Shown one piece after another: positions 35,711-48,579 of a stretch of 64,000 bases of DNA. Positions within the stretch are counted from its first letter, which is position 1; each line of letters starts with the position of its first letter. This stretch comes from Ancylostoma caninum (taxonomy: Eukaryota; Nematoda; Chromadorea; Rhabditida; Ancylostomatidae): contig JBAJFG010000452.1 in NCBI GenBank assembly GCA_037903475.1, forward strand, positions 248,001 through 312,000, written 5' to 3'. The position numbers and the translations under genes were made by a program. The notes under the pieces were generated by a model. It made no database searches. It had not been told where the DNA came from and saw only the letters and a list, made by a program, of their open reading frames with translations.

Positions 35711-38700
35711 TTCATTCATTCATTCACTTAATACATGGCATATCCATGTGAGTACAATGCACAAGTTCGAATACATGTATACATGTTAGTAGTATTTTAC
35801 AAGTAATCTTGTCGACCGTCATATTTAAGTACATGTATGTCAACATCAAACACATCAATTTGGTGGGCAGCAAACCTCATATATTCGAGCTAGATGTCCA
35901 GGTACTCGCCAACTAACTTTTTGTATAGAGAAAATTTCACTGAAACTCTTTTGTTTTTGCTGAACTTCAAATATTCAGAAAGCGCTCTATGAGTAAAGAA
36001 ATTCTGTACTATTACTGCTTCCACCGCAGATATATGCGGCTTTAATGGCCCACCTCTTGTGATGGATCCACGCAGAGCGAAAAAATCAGATTTTAATTCA
36101 CAATGATTATGTTGGACCTTATACATCATGAGAAGATCGTTTTGTCTTCTCCTTTTTCGTAATGAATCTAAGCGGTACAACTTGTTCCTATTGTTGGGCA
36201 ATGGCATTTTTTGATATTAGAAGTTTGAGAAACCTACAGTTCTAATCATGAGCTTTCCTGTGAAATTGTTTTGAATTTTTTCAATCGTGTTAGTCAAGCA
36301 CTTCTTGTAAGGATTGAATATAGTGGTTCCGTACTCCATTATTGGTCCAACATATGATATGTTTTGTATGCATTAATCATCACCGCTGCATTTTTGGTTC
36401 GAAAGGCTTTGAAAAAGTAGTGGATCTGTCTCGTCGCTTTTGCCGTGATTTTTCTACAGTATTTGCCAAACGAGAGGTTCTCCTCTGTAAGGTAGCCGAG
36501 GTCAGTGATTTCTGATGCTTCAGAGACAGGCTCTGAACAAAGGTTGTATGTATGTTAGTTTGGGGTTGTTCCGGCTTATATGTTGTACTTTGGTTTTTTG
36601 TTCCGACAACGGAAGTTTCCATTCATTGGACCAAGCTGCAACAGCATCTATAGCATTTTGTAGGCGAATACTGTCGCTTACTGTGACTATGGTGTTGTAT
36701 ATTTTCAAATTATCAGGCAATGCGATACATCCTATATTTTTTTTCTGTGAAAATATCTGGAACCTCGATGGTGTATATATTGAATAGAATCGGGTATCTC
36801 CACTCCACCCTGAGGTACTCCACTAGAAATCCGTCGTATGGAGGAAAGAGTATCATTAATGCAAACTTGAAACGTCCTTTCTGTCAGGAAGCATTTCAGC
36901 CAAGATATAATGTGTTCACGTATGCTCATTTTGGTTAGTTTCAAAAGAAGTTCATGTGGCATTTTGTCGAATGCTTCGGCAAAGTCAAAATAAACAACAT
37001 CTAATGGTTTTTTATCATCAAGAGTAGAAGTACACTGATTGAGTGCAGTTAGCATAGCTGTTTTAGTAGATTTGCCTTTTTGAAATGCATGCTGAGAAAG
37101 AGAAACAATTTTCTGTGTCTCGAGGTGACTGACTGTCTGTTTTTTTTTTCAAAACTTCCTCGAATAGTCTCGAGAAAATGGATGTTATACTTATGGGTCT
37201 ATAATTGTCTGCAAGATCGATGGGAGGTTTCTTTGGTATTGCAGTGACGAGTGCATTCTTCCACTTCACGGGTATTTCATATCTCACTAATGCTCCTCAT
37301 GTCGAACCAATAAAAACGAAAGGAATGTCATCGGGGGTCCTTGAATACATCTGACTATCTGGATAGGAGAGCGGTTAGTTTGTCACGGTGGAAACAACCG
37401 AATCTTGCATAGGTGGCTTCTGCTCAAAATTTATACACGGAGTTTCTTCACAATTGTTATCATCATGAACTTTTTCAAATTAGTCGGCAGAAAAATCTAC
37501 TTTCTCATAACTTATTTCTGATGAGATTTCCGTTGTCGTCTTTAGAGCACCAATCGATTCTCTGCGAGATAGTCTAGAACGGAGAAGTTTTAGGAAGCGG
37601 GCTTATTCATTGACCCAATGATTTTCTTCTCAATGGAGCAGTTATATTTATATAGTTTGCGATGGAATTTGTTGTCAAAAAAGCTAAACCTTTGTCAAAG
37701 TTCAGGTGTGTTGCCTTTATTAGCCTGCTGCCAGGCTCTAGAACGGATGCGATACAGGGAGGCCAGGTATGAGGATAGGTTTGGTTGACTTAAGTGAACC
37801 TTTTCTACAAAGACAAATTAATCGATGGAATGTTTGAGAATGCTGAGAAACGTCTCGTATTTTTCGTTAAAGGTGTCCACGATGTTAAAGGAACCATACC
37901 AATCCACTGAATGCAAATAACTTTGAATCTCATCGTAGTTACTTAGCATGTGAGAATGAAAGTTCGAAGGATACAGTTGCAGGATATCACTGCTATTAAT
38001 GAGAGGCTCAATGCTCAAGGAGCTCACAAGATTTGCCTGATTACATAGTACTAAACCTAATACATCCGAGAGATGGGTGTGACTATTAACAATTTGGTGA
38101 AAATTGTGATCATTGCAAAACTTGATAGATGAATTTGAATTTATGGATTTCGCACTAGGCGTATCACTCCATTGAATATCAGGGAAGTTAAATTCGCCCA
38201 TGAGCAAGTGTTCCGTCATTTTTGACGAGCAGGTGGGTGTCCTGTATAGTGCTGCTACACGTAGACCAGAACCATTTGAGATAATGTCACCAACAAGTAT
38301 CTCTTATCTTATAAGAACGGGATATAAGGAGTGTTTGATAAGAAGCATAACACCACCTCCACTTTTTCCCACGCGATCACATCTAATCGGTTCATATTTA
38401 GTGAGCGATTCACCGAAAAGCGGTGCGATCTTCCATCGACGATGACACCCAGGTTTCATTAATGCTAATAATGTCATGATTAAATCGTTTCATGAAGTAG
38501 ACTAGAGCCAAGCAGTTCTTTGGAATCGAACGTATGTTTGAGAGAAGACATTTGATGCGAGTACATGGAGTCCGAGGAGTTATCAGAGGTTTTACGGCCC
38601 ACTTTGGAGAGTAAGTGACAATCTGCCACCAGCATAATTTGAAGTTACATAGAAAGGAACATTATTTCGTAAAGATGAAGAGTGTCTATGAATCATTCGA

Positions 38701-39520
38701 GTTTATGCGGGAAGAGTCCTTTCATGACGTACTCGATCCTTCTCTGCCTTAAACAGTGAGGGTCGAATAAAGATACAGTGCCGTAGATCCACCTCGTCCT
38801 CAAGGCGCACTGCCTGAGATCACACGTGGCGTCCTGATGGCGATCGATACTCAGCCGATTGGCCCCGGCAATGCTACCAGCAGGACGCCACGTGTGATCT
38901 CAGGCGGTGCGCCTTGAGGACGAGGCGGATCTACGGCACTGTACCTCTAACGCGGAAGGATTTCAGCCAATGGGCTCGTCTCAGCATTTGTGCTTGGAAA
39001 AGAATGCTGGTAGAACTACCTTCACTAATCTAGGTCTATTTGACATAAGTTTCCCCATGTGGTAGACTGAAATTGGGTTACATTCAAGAGATAGGTGAAC
39101 GAACATTTCATGTACAGTCATATGATCCTCATGAGCTCTCGCGGTAGAGTTTTCCGCCTTACTTCCAGCCATACCAGAAATGACAATACTACGATTTGGT
39201 CATTACTAGAAGGATCATTGGAAACAATGGCGTTCTTGAGGCTAGTGATCTCACCCCTGAATGAAGAGATTTCCGCAATGAGTTTACGATTGAAATCGTT
39301 AGCCGCATTCAGAAGAGCGCTAGCCTGTCATGACATTCAAGCAGATATGCAATGACACTTTTAAGGTGGAATTGTACGGTGTCATCACGTAGTAACAAGT
39401 TGACTGCCCGTTTGAAATTCTTCCTGTCATCATTCTCTTCAAACCTGGAGTAAATTTGGTCCAGACTTGCATTAACGTTACTCATTGAAGATTCCATTGG
39501 TTTCCAGAACACAGTAAGGA
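35711..39520 (-). pseudogene. CR1-like non-LTR retrotransposon, near full length, decayed
   Basis: Minus-strand order: an ORF1-like part (39512-38960) with DRKNFKRAVNLLLRDD and RPRLVKVVLPAFF; endonuclease (38560-37950) with NHDIISINETWVSS, KSGGGVMLLIKHSLYP and GEFNFPDIQWSD; reverse transcriptase (37290-36500) with WKNALVTAIPKK, NYRPISITSIFSRLFE, VVYFDFAEAFDKMPH (motif A), ISSGVPQGGV (motif B) and WSNEWKLPLSEQKTKV; and a C-terminus YRLDSLRKRRRQNDLLMMYK. Its 3' end carries an (ATTC)n tail at 35711-35729. Many frameshifts and stops are present. A MITE (38776-38941) sits between ORF1 and the endonuclease. Confidence 0.75.
38776..38941. mobile_element. 166-bp MITE with 61-bp TIRs flanked by TA
   Basis: Arms 38776-38836 and 38881-38941 are inverted copies with only two mismatches (ends 'cagtgccgtagatcc' / 'ggatctacggcactg') around a 44-base loop. 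TA borders both sides, indicating a Tc1/mariner-type non-autonomous element. It sits inside the CR1-like element, so it is younger. The near-identity of the arms could also reflect gene conversion. Confidence 0.8.
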
Positions 39521-39764
39521 CACGAGATACTCAGCGAACAGCTCCACAATATATCGTAAAATAAGCTTTTACCTGGTAGAGTGGCTTTCGAGATTCTTCT
39601 TTGAAACCCCGCCACAAGGGAATCAGCTTAGTTTCCAAGTATATAGGTAAATCGAACACAATAAGTGTGGTGATGAACCAGCAGGTTGCCGTAGAACACA
39701 AGTAATAAACAACTGGCCATTCGCCAGGGTAACCCCGGGTCGAATGTTGCGGATTCTCAACGCC

Positions 39765-40700
39765 AACCCCAAGAGTCAAATGAAGGCAGCCGCCGGTACG
39801 TCTACGGAATTTCTGATCTCCGTTGGCGTGCGCCAGGGTTCAGCATTCTCTCCGCTCTTTTTCATCATTTTCATGGACGCCGTCACGCGGGAATTGCAGA
39901 CTTTTGACGCTTCTGTTCGCTGATGACGTTGTGCTCGCCTCGGAAAATAAACACGATTTGGAGCTGCAAACGTACACATGGAGTCCCCGAGTGGCACAAT
40001 TTGGCCTTCGGCTCAACGTCATCAAGACCGAGCACCTTGCAATCGACGTTCATGAAGACTGCACCATCAGAGTTGACAGCACAGGCCTTCCGAGGACTGA
40101 TGTATTTAAGTACCCAGGCTCAACAGTTGCATCCGATAGTAGCTTCATTGATGAAATGACGTTTTTAGCCGCTTCTCAGAAGAAATGGCGTTTACGCCTT
40201 GCGCACTTCGAGTCAAGAGCATCCCGGACCGCCTCAATTCGAAAGTTTACCTAACGTTGTGTGTGCTGGAGCTCTTCATAGCGCTGAGTGTTGGCCCGCT
40301 ACCAAAGAAGTAGAAAGTCGTCTTAGCTTCATGGAAATGAATATGCAGCGCTGGATGGCTGGCATTACGCGACTCGACCACATCTGCAATGAAGCATCCG
40401 GCAACGCTTTGGCGTCGCTCCAAAAGCGGACAAGCTTCGGAAGCTCGCATGCGATGGTTTGGCCACGTAATTCGTGCTGACAGTGACAGCGTGTGCAAAA
40501 TTGGCTTTAATCTGCGTAGCAAGCAAGCGGCGTAGCAAGCAAGTGTCCAAATGACGTTGATGGACGCTTTGCACGCTGGTCTGAAAACAGTTGGTATGCA
40601 CCCGTATCAAGCACACGATAGGGCAAAATGGCGTCAAGGGATTTGCAGAGCGGACACCGCCACCAAACGGGACAAGTGCTTAAGGAAAAGAAGAATTATC
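39765..40700 (+). pseudogene. 5'-truncated RTE-type reverse transcriptase fragment
   Basis: Plus-strand pieces: STEFLISVGVRQGSAFSPLF (motif B), TLLFADDVVLASENKHDLEL (motif C), FGLRLNVIKTEHLAID, FKYPGSTVASDSS, AECWPATKEVESRLSFMEMN, RWMAGITRLDHICNEA, RWFGHVIRADSDSVCKIG and DRAKWRQGICRADTATKRDK. This is the C-terminal half of an RTE-type protein. At least three frame changes occur and the N-terminal two thirds are missing. It appears to be a third RTE lineage in the window. Confidence 0.75.
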
Positions 40701-40844
40701 TGCAATCCGCGCCAGGAGGTGCTCATGATTTACTTATCCTTATCGACCTGTTTCAAGTCCAAGCGACCGTCTTTTACATTGCGTACTCAAACCTTTACCG
40801 TACCCTAAGAGATAGAAAAGAGATCTATCGAATGAGTTATGTTT

Positions 40845-41035
40845 TTTTTTTGCAGCATCGCTTTCGTTGGTGTGTTTCCTGAGCTTGCAAAGCTGCAGTA
40901 GTCTGTGGTCAGTGAAGATTTTTTCGGTCATAATCACGGACGAATTGTAGGACCATTCAATCATAGGTACGCGAACCCTATACCCTATATAACTTTTATA
41001 TAAGTTTTGCATAGAAAGCTGCTCAACAACCCCGA
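40845..41035 (-). pseudogene. Short mariner-like remnant
   Basis: The minus strand reads SSVIMTEKIFTDHRLLQLCK, resembling the mariner TDEKIFTV block at the first catalytic Asp (here replaced). The stretch is related to 51350-51510 on the same strand ('cgattttttcgg.cataa', 'atagaaag.t.ctgagcaac'). Only this fragment survives. Confidence 0.35.
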
Positions 41036-41101
41036 AAGAAAGAATTATGAAATAAATAATAAATAATAGTGATTTCATGTTAATGTTATAATATAATATA
41101 A

Positions 41102-42700
41102 CCAGTCTGGCCGTCCGGCTAACGCCGGACTTCCAGACTTTTATTGATGTTCGCTTCGCTCGCATACTGTATGTTGAAAGCAGGCACAAAAGTGTAAATG
41201 GACTGATAAAATCTGTATCCTTCCACGCACTTCTTCCGCTATCCTGAGATGCCCTCGATCCCGTAGTTGTTGCTTTCTCGCATATGAACGAAGTAACGCC
41301 CTCCCATAAGAGCGAAGTTAGTGGTCGTGAAGAATTGAGTGTAACTGATTCAGTGCGAATGTTATGTCGAAATGATTTAGGCTCAACTGGTTGTTATGGT
41401 AACTCAAGTGATAAGGGGCCACCGGTGTATACATATAAACGGAAAGGAGGGAGTGGTTCATTCAAATACAAACGGAATGGGAAGAGAACACGGATACGAA
41501 AGGAAACAATGTACATCTAAGTGATTTAGGTGGGAGCGTCCGCAGAAATAGGGTAAGCGTAACCCTCATACCGCACCCTTATCACACCGTTGGACCCGAC
41601 TCCAGGTGTTTCCCCACTTTTGGACGCCGGCGCACCCTTATCACACCGTTGGACCCGACTCCAGGCGTTTCCCCACTTTTGGATGCCAGCGCACCCTTAT
41701 CACACCGTTGGACCCGACTCCAGGCGTTTCCCGCTTTTGGACGCCGGCGCACCCTTATCACACCGCTGGACCCGACTCCAGGCGTTTCCCCACTTTTGGA
41801 CGCCGGCGCACCCTTATCACACCGTTGGACCCGACTCCAGGCGTTTCCCCACTTTTGGACGCCGGCGCACCCTTATCACACCGTTGGACCCGACTCCAGG
41901 TGTTTCCCACTTTGGGTCGCCGGCGCACCCTTATCACACCGTTGGACCCGACTCCAGGCGTTTCCCCACTTTTGGGCGCCGGCGCACCCTTATCACACCG
42001 TTGGACCCGACTCCAGGCGTTTCCCCACTTTTGGACGCCGGCGCACCCTTATCACACCGACACCCTTATCACACCGTTGGACCCGACTCCAGGCGTTTCC
42101 CCACTTTTGGACGCCGGCGCACCCTTATCACACCGTTGGACCCGACTCCAGGCGTTTCCCCACTTTTGGACGCCGGCGCACCCTTATCACACCGTTGGAC
42201 CCGACTCCAGGCGTTTCCCCACTTTTGGACGCCGGCGCACCCTTATCACACCGTTGGAACCGACTCCAGGCGTTTCCCCACTTTTGGACGCCGCCGCACC
42301 CTTATCACACCGTTGGACCCGACTCCAGGCGTTTCCCCACTTTTGGACGCCGGCGCACCCTTATCACACCGTTGGACCCGACTCCAGACGTTTCCAGACT
42401 TTTGGACGCCGGCGCACCTTATCACACCGTTGGACCGACTCCAGTCGTTTCCCCACTTTTGGACGCCGGCGCACCCTTATCACACCGTTGGACCCGTCTC
42501 CAGTTGTTTCCTCACTTTATGAGGCACCGTTGCACATCGCTGGACCTTCCGGTCGACCATCTCTCTACCCCACTCCACCACACCATACCCGTTCTTAGTC
42601 TTTTATATGATCTCGCAATCACCACCAATCACCATCACTGACCAATCACAGTGCGTGTGCACACGCACGCACAGAGTCACATAATGTCTGTAATATATAT
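41102..42700 (-). mobile_element. Non-autonomous Helitron-like element, copy 2, with 59-bp array
   Basis: On the minus strand the element ends with the stem-loop gtccggc-gtta-gccggac (41130-41113), an 11-base spacer ending in CTGG (41105-41102), then host T, like copy 1. The 41110-41545 part aligns with 18300-18738 of copy 1. Upstream in the element lies the expanded 59-bp minisatellite. The 5' end is uncertain (about 42650-42730; GT-rich 'tctgtgcgtgcgtgtgcac' on the minus strand resembles the GT-rich start of copy 1). There is no coding capacity for Rep/helicase, so any movement would need an autonomous partner. Confidence 0.6.
41574..42530 (-). repeat. 59-bp minisatellite, about 16 copies
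   Basis: The unit reads (plus strand) 'cccttatcacaccgttggac', 'ccgactccaggcgtttcccc', 'acttttggacgccggcgca'. Copies differ at few positions; one 17-bp partial duplication occurs near 42058. Because 59 is not a multiple of three and the unit lacks stops in all three plus frames, three overlapping open frames of 310-330 codons arise; they are not genes. A single unit exists in copy 1 of the element. Confidence 0.9.
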
Positions 42701-43735
42701 AAAGTATGATAATAATATAATATAATCACAAAGAATTGGCAACACATAAAGTGGATGGCGGGAAACTTTCGCGACAACCTTTTGAGTGATTGTCTGCAAA
42801 AGATTGCTAACAGAGGTGACGACGTAGAGCAGTGGACTTCAACTTTTTTGAATGGATGGTAGGAAATGAATGGACACTGTAAGGCGTCTGTGATGGTCGC
42901 GGTTGCGGCTATAGACGCTTCTAATGCATTCCCTTGAAACCGTCATTCATACGCATTAATAATTAACATTTTGCAGTTAGCTCGCGAACCCATTTTGTGC
43001 AATCATTTTGAGCAAAAGTACAACAGCTCATGGCTGACGCCAAGTTGTAGGGATGTTCTCTGAACTCACTAGCACTCTGCATGTGCCCCCGGTAATATAT
43101 ATATCTTATATAAAGAATGATAGCGTATTGATTCTCATTTTGCAGACGGTGGGGTCCGTCTGTTTCTCTAACCTTTCATCATAAGAAATAGAGAATGAGG
43201 AAGGGTGAACGCGCAGGTTTGCGATGAGAACCGATTAATGAATAACGGGGGAACGAGAGTGCGCAGACAGCGCCCTGAGCTAGATCATCGCGGGACCTGC
43301 GATTTCATAGCCGCCTCATACGCTTCCAATGAAGTCAAGAAATCTCTCATGACCAATTCGCTGCGGGAGCCGCGTCTAGCAGTCTCACAGCCTCCGGATG
43401 AGATAGTGTTTACAAGAATATACGGAGCAGGATAACCACTCTGCAAGCATATTGTAGTGTGACTCAAAGAATTGAGCCGTATAGGCATGCTGCTCCTCCG
43501 ATGACGGCGATGAGACCTCTGAACGGCATGAGAGCTTCCTAGAGGTAGTGCTGCGGTGGTATTCCGTCGCACCCTCTCACAACTGGCACATTCTCGTCCT
43601 AGCATCCCTCTGAAAGTCCCTGAGCGATTCTGCAACCATGGAATCAGTTCCAGTTTGTACGCTTACATGCATAGAAAAAAATGGCCCATCATAATGGCGC
43701 ATTTTCTCTATGCATGTATGTGTACAAAAAATAGC
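42540..43735. other. Repeat debris without a gene
   Basis: A mariner-end-like sequence lies at 42744-42776 (minus strand 'aggttgtcgcgaaagtttcc'). A small inverted repeat lies at 43660-43728 ('tacatgcatagaaaa' / 'ttttctctatgcatgta'). 'gtaatatatatatctta' occurs at 43090. Open frames up to 116 codons (43285-43635 minus) are unrecognised. Confidence 0.35.
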
Positions 43736-43739
43736 GTCA

Positions 43740-44170
43740 AAATGACAAGAGCTTACATCTCCGACACCTTCAACTGCTCCACTACAATAGTGGAACAAAT
43801 GCAGCTCAAGCTGCTGAGGATGTTAACAGCCTGTAAATGGAAGCCACTACTGTTGAAGGGACAGCGCAGATGTGGATGTTTGCTTCAGAGAGGTCGATTT
43901 TGGGCTGGCTGATTTATCTTGTTCTGTACGCACAGATCGTAGATTGTGAGACGATTTTTCGCAAGGACTTGCTGTGAAGAAGAGGTACTGCGGATCTCAG
44001 CTTGTTGAAGGACCCAAGTTCAACTGGTCCAGTCCGTGAAAATACATTGAATGCTCCGAAAAACCGCACAACGTATTGCCCAACCTGATACTTTTTTGGC
44101 GTGGATTTAATTTTGCTCCCCACTCTCTTCCTCACTATAATTTGTTCGCAGAGTTGGGAGTGACTAGCAT
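43740..44170 (+). pseudogene. Mariner N-terminal remnant
   Basis: Plus-strand frames read MTRAYISDTFN, then after a shift SGTNAAQAAEDVNS, a stop, then EATTVEGTAQMWMF. This follows the mariner HTH pattern (HIR..I.YEF..G.NAAQAA..IN...GE.TV...TAQ.WF). Further on, APHSLPHYNLFAEL resembles the third-Asp block. The middle is lost or scrambled. Confidence 0.45.
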
Positions 44171-44174
44171 GAAA

Positions 44175-45280
44175 GGTCCATGGACATTTACAATGTGCGA
44201 TGACAACAAATGTGGGATATTAATTTATATTATTGCATCAGAAAGTAGCTTTACATGTTTATGTATGAGGAAGAATCCTCGAGAAAGGCTAGCATTGCGA
44301 ATACAACAAGTCCGGAGTTGGCAAGGCGACCAGACTGGCAGAACACACACAACTCCTAAGGAGGATTTCTTATTCAAACTCATTTAATTACTATTAGGTT
44401 GTCCAATAAGGCTGTTTTGAAGGTGCGCATTACAAGGTGCGTAAACTTAAGATTTTCCCTTGGATTATCGGTACACATTGATTCGGATGAATTTTCTAGA
44501 TGAGAACTGGATTCACCGCGTGCTCAAAAGGACACTCTAGGCAAAGGTCTGGCCAACACAATATTACAAGGAGGGATCCAACTCCCCAACCAGTGAAATT
44601 TTTCTTAGTAGGATGTGAACCTGTATGAATTGGTAACAGGATGGTAACAGGCGAGGCATTTACAAAGCGCAGTAAGTGGGCTAAAGCGGCCAGACATGAA
44701 CGCGGCGGCACGCATAGACAGCGGTGATCTTGAGGCGCAGACTACGAGGCGAAGTGGCAGATTTTTAGGGACTCCGACACGTTCGTTTCGGGACTCGCTA
44801 ATTACGTCAATTCTGGCTCTACTTCTTGCACAAGATGGTGATTTCACCACATTCGCTGGCGGTCTCGCAGCATAGGGGTGGGGGAGTGTTTACAACCCTC
44901 GGGCAGTGCAGCATACGGAGCAGGAAAACCCCTCTTCCACTATTGCGGCGCTTTAGTCACCTCTACTGGGCGAAGTGAAAGGCGGATTCTTTAAAAACTC
45001 TGCAGCGTCTCGGAACCAGGGTGGTGGCTGTACATACGCAGTCGGCCCTTTTGGGGGATGCCTCTGACACATCCTCTGCTGAGGTCTCGATGTGATTGTT
45101 GCAGTCACGATATCCGTTATTTTCAAGAGAGCTTGTGCAGTAACACACAGAGTGAACGCTTCATAATAGCAAGCATGATATTGTGTCACCAATCAACCGA
45201 TAGTTGATTATTATCAACAAATACATAGTTTGCCAAAATTTCAAAATAACTCCCAAGCCCTCACCATTACTCTCTAGATT
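44175..45280. other. Unrecognised stretch
   Basis: A mariner-end-like 'attaggttgtccaataag' at 44395 has no visible partner. The more GC-balanced DNA at 44690-45150 has no recognisable domain. Confidence 0.35.
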
Positions 45281-45284
45281 TACA

Positions 45285-46430
45285 AAGGACGCAGGTGCTC
45301 CGACGGGAAACAGGTGTGCCGTGGCTCAAAAGTGGTGAAAAATTAGGATACGGCTCCGTCGATGGAGAACGGGTCCGGTTTGGCCTAATTGCGAGGAAAA
45401 ACACCACAATAATGTTTGACCGACCGCTGAAGGGCCCATTGTGGCCCAATAGTGTGGAGCACACCAGCATGCAGGTCTGCCATTATAGCATCGGTTCGCT
45501 CTGGCTCACTAACGTGAAGGACGCCAGGACATGGGTTCACCGATGGAGTAAGGGTCCGGTGTGGTCCAGCAGTGAAGAAAACATAAAGAGAGGAAGGACC
45601 CGCCGTGGCCCAATGGTGTGGAGAAAGCCAGAATATGGGCTCGCTTTGGTCCAATAGTTGGAGAATGACGGGGTGCTAGCCCGCCCATGGAGAAGGGGTC
45701 GGCCTAGCTCAACTGTGAAGAAGACGGCGGAATGCGGGCTCTCGAAAGGAATAAGGGCCTCCGTGGCCCAATGGTGTGGGGAACACCAGGATACTGTCCG
45801 CCAATATAAGATGGGTCCGCTGTGACTCAGTAAAGTGGAGAATAGCAGGATACGGTTCAGCTGAAGGAGAACGTGTTCGACGTTGCCCAGTGGAATGGGG
45901 AACGCCAGAAAGCGGGTCCACCGATGCAGGAAGGGTCCGCTTTGGCCCACCAGTGAGGAAGACGCCAGAATGCAGGTCCACCGATGGAAGAGAGGCCCGC
46001 AGTGGCCCAGTGGTGTAGAGAACGCCAGGATACGGGGCCGCCAATATAGGATGGGTGCGCTGTGGCTCAATAACATGGAGAGCGCCAAGATAGGGATCCA
46101 CTAAAGGAGAAAGGGTCCGCCGTGATCCAGTGGAGTGAGGAACGCCGGGATCTGGGTCCACCGATGGAGGAAGGGCCCGGTGTAGCCCAGTAGTGAGGAA
46201 AACACCAGAATGCAGGTCCACCAATGGAGAAAGGATCCACCGTGGCCAAATGGTGTGGAGAACGTCAGGATATGGGCTCGCTTTGGTCCAATAGTGAGAA
46301 TGCTAGGATACGGCTCAGCCGCCGGTGAACGGGTTCGCTTTGGCTTAATAGTGTGGAGAACGGCAGGATACAAGTCCGCCGATGGAAAACATGTCTGCGT
46401 TGGTAAGTGTGGAAAACATACAATTACGCC
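45285..46430 (+). repeat. 60-bp minisatellite, about 19 diverged copies
   Basis: The unit (plus strand) is close to 'gagaacgccaggatacgggt', 'ccaccgatggagaaagggtc', 'cgctgtggcccagtggtgtg'; copies line up exactly every 60 bases but differ at many positions. As 60 is divisible by three, both strands show long 20-residue-periodic open frames (up to 183 codons). No start context, signal or domain supports translation. The unit is homologous to the 59-bp unit at 41574 (about 68% identity by eye with one gap). Confidence 0.85.
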
Positions 46431-46613
46431 GTACGATGGAGAAAGAACTTTTCATACTCATACTCAACTCATAACAAGAATTTCATCATTGAGCCCATGT
46501 AGTAATTAGTTTTGCTTTACTTTAATTTTCTAGGGATCTGGCAAATGAGAAGCTTTTGCACCTGTCCCAAGTGGCTGCCCCACCCCACTTTCTAGCGTCC
46601 AGAAGGGGCGCTA

Positions 46614-46614
<1 letters not shown>
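46431..46614 (+). mobile_element. Second Helitron-like 3' end (CTAG type), copy 1
   Basis: It follows the 60-bp array and ends 'gaaggggcgctag' at 46614 before TATA. The segment aligns with the inverse of 62811-62970 ('aagtggctgccccaccccac', 'tttctagcg', 'ggggcgctagta'). The end is a palindrome (ctagcg...cgctag) closing in CTAG followed by T, compatible with a CTRR-type terminus but with the hairpin unusually at the very end. The class is therefore tentative. Confidence 0.4.

Positions 46615-46673
<59 letters not shown>
46615..46673. repeat. (AT)n microsatellite
   Basis: About 58 bases of perfect TA repeat lie between two mobile-element ends, probably the shared insertion target. Shorter tracts occur at 46948-46961 and 46984-47022. 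Confidence 0.9.
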
Positions 46674-46676
<3 letters not shown>

Positions 46677-46947
46677 TGGCGGACGCAGGGAGGGGGGCGG
46701 GGGGGCGCCCCCCGAGAATGGGTCGCCAAATTTTCGAAATTACTTTACAATACAAATAAAAATCTTGTGTTAGTTTATTTTTAATTGTTTATTTTTATTA
46801 TTATTTTTAATATATTTTTTATTTATTGTTTATTATTATAATTAATATTATTATTAATTTTATTTTCCGTCTGGGTCCCCAAAACGGCGGAGACCCCACT
46901 TTTCTTCCCACGCCCCCCCTCCCGCCCACTTTCTGCGTCCGCCACTG
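46674..46947. mobile_element. MITE, 'cagtggcggacgcag' family, copy 1
   Basis: Terminal inverted repeats are cagtggcggacgcag and ctgcgtccgccactg. The ends are GC-rich and G- or C-homopolymer rich, and the centre is extremely AT-rich. Both ends lie directly in TA repeats. There is no coding potential. Confidence 0.75.
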
Positions 46948-46982
46948 ATATATATATATATCAGTGGTGCATGTGCCCCCTC

Positions 46983-47020
<38 letters not shown>

Positions 47021-47022
47021 AT

Positions 47023-47293
47023 CAGGGGCGGACGCAGGAAGTGGGCGGGAGGGAGGGGGGGCGTGGGAAAAAGTGGGGTCCCCGCCTTTTTGGGGGCCCA
47101 GGCGGAAAATAAAATCAATGAAAATATTAATTATAATAATAAATAATTAATAAAAATTATATTAAAAATAATAATAATAATAATGAACGATTAAAAATGA
47201 ACTAACACAAGAGTTTCATTTGTATTGCAAAGTAATTTCGAAAATTTGGCGACCCATTCTCAGGTTGGGGCCCCCCCCCACCCGCGTCCACTG
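47023..47293. mobile_element. MITE, same family, copy 2 (inverted)
   Basis: The same element is in opposite orientation to copy 1, 75 bp away. Shared internal sequence includes 'aatttcgaaaatttggcgac', 'ccattctc' and 'ctaacacaag'. Its left end has one change (caggggcggacgcag) and its right end is shortened. Confidence 0.75.
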
Positions 47294-47299
47294 ATATCC

Positions 47300-48579
<1,280 letters not shown>

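Noticed and set aside
41590..42641. Three overlapping plus-strand open frames of 310-330 codons
   Set aside because: They are a by-product of a stop-free 59-bp tandem repeat read in all three frames, with no start context, signal or domain.
42744..44412. A single mariner element bounded by the two mariner-like ends
   Set aside because: The ends are oriented the wrong way round to bound one element and differ in sequence; they look like separate remnants.
45537..46224. Minus-strand 171-183-codon frames with a 20-residue period
   Set aside because: The 60-bp array lacks stops in several frames on both strands; no evidence of selection on any one frame.
45285..46430. CRISPR-like regular spacing
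   Set aside because: The whole 60-bp period is repeated, with no repeat/unique-spacer alternation, and the DNA is eukaryotic.
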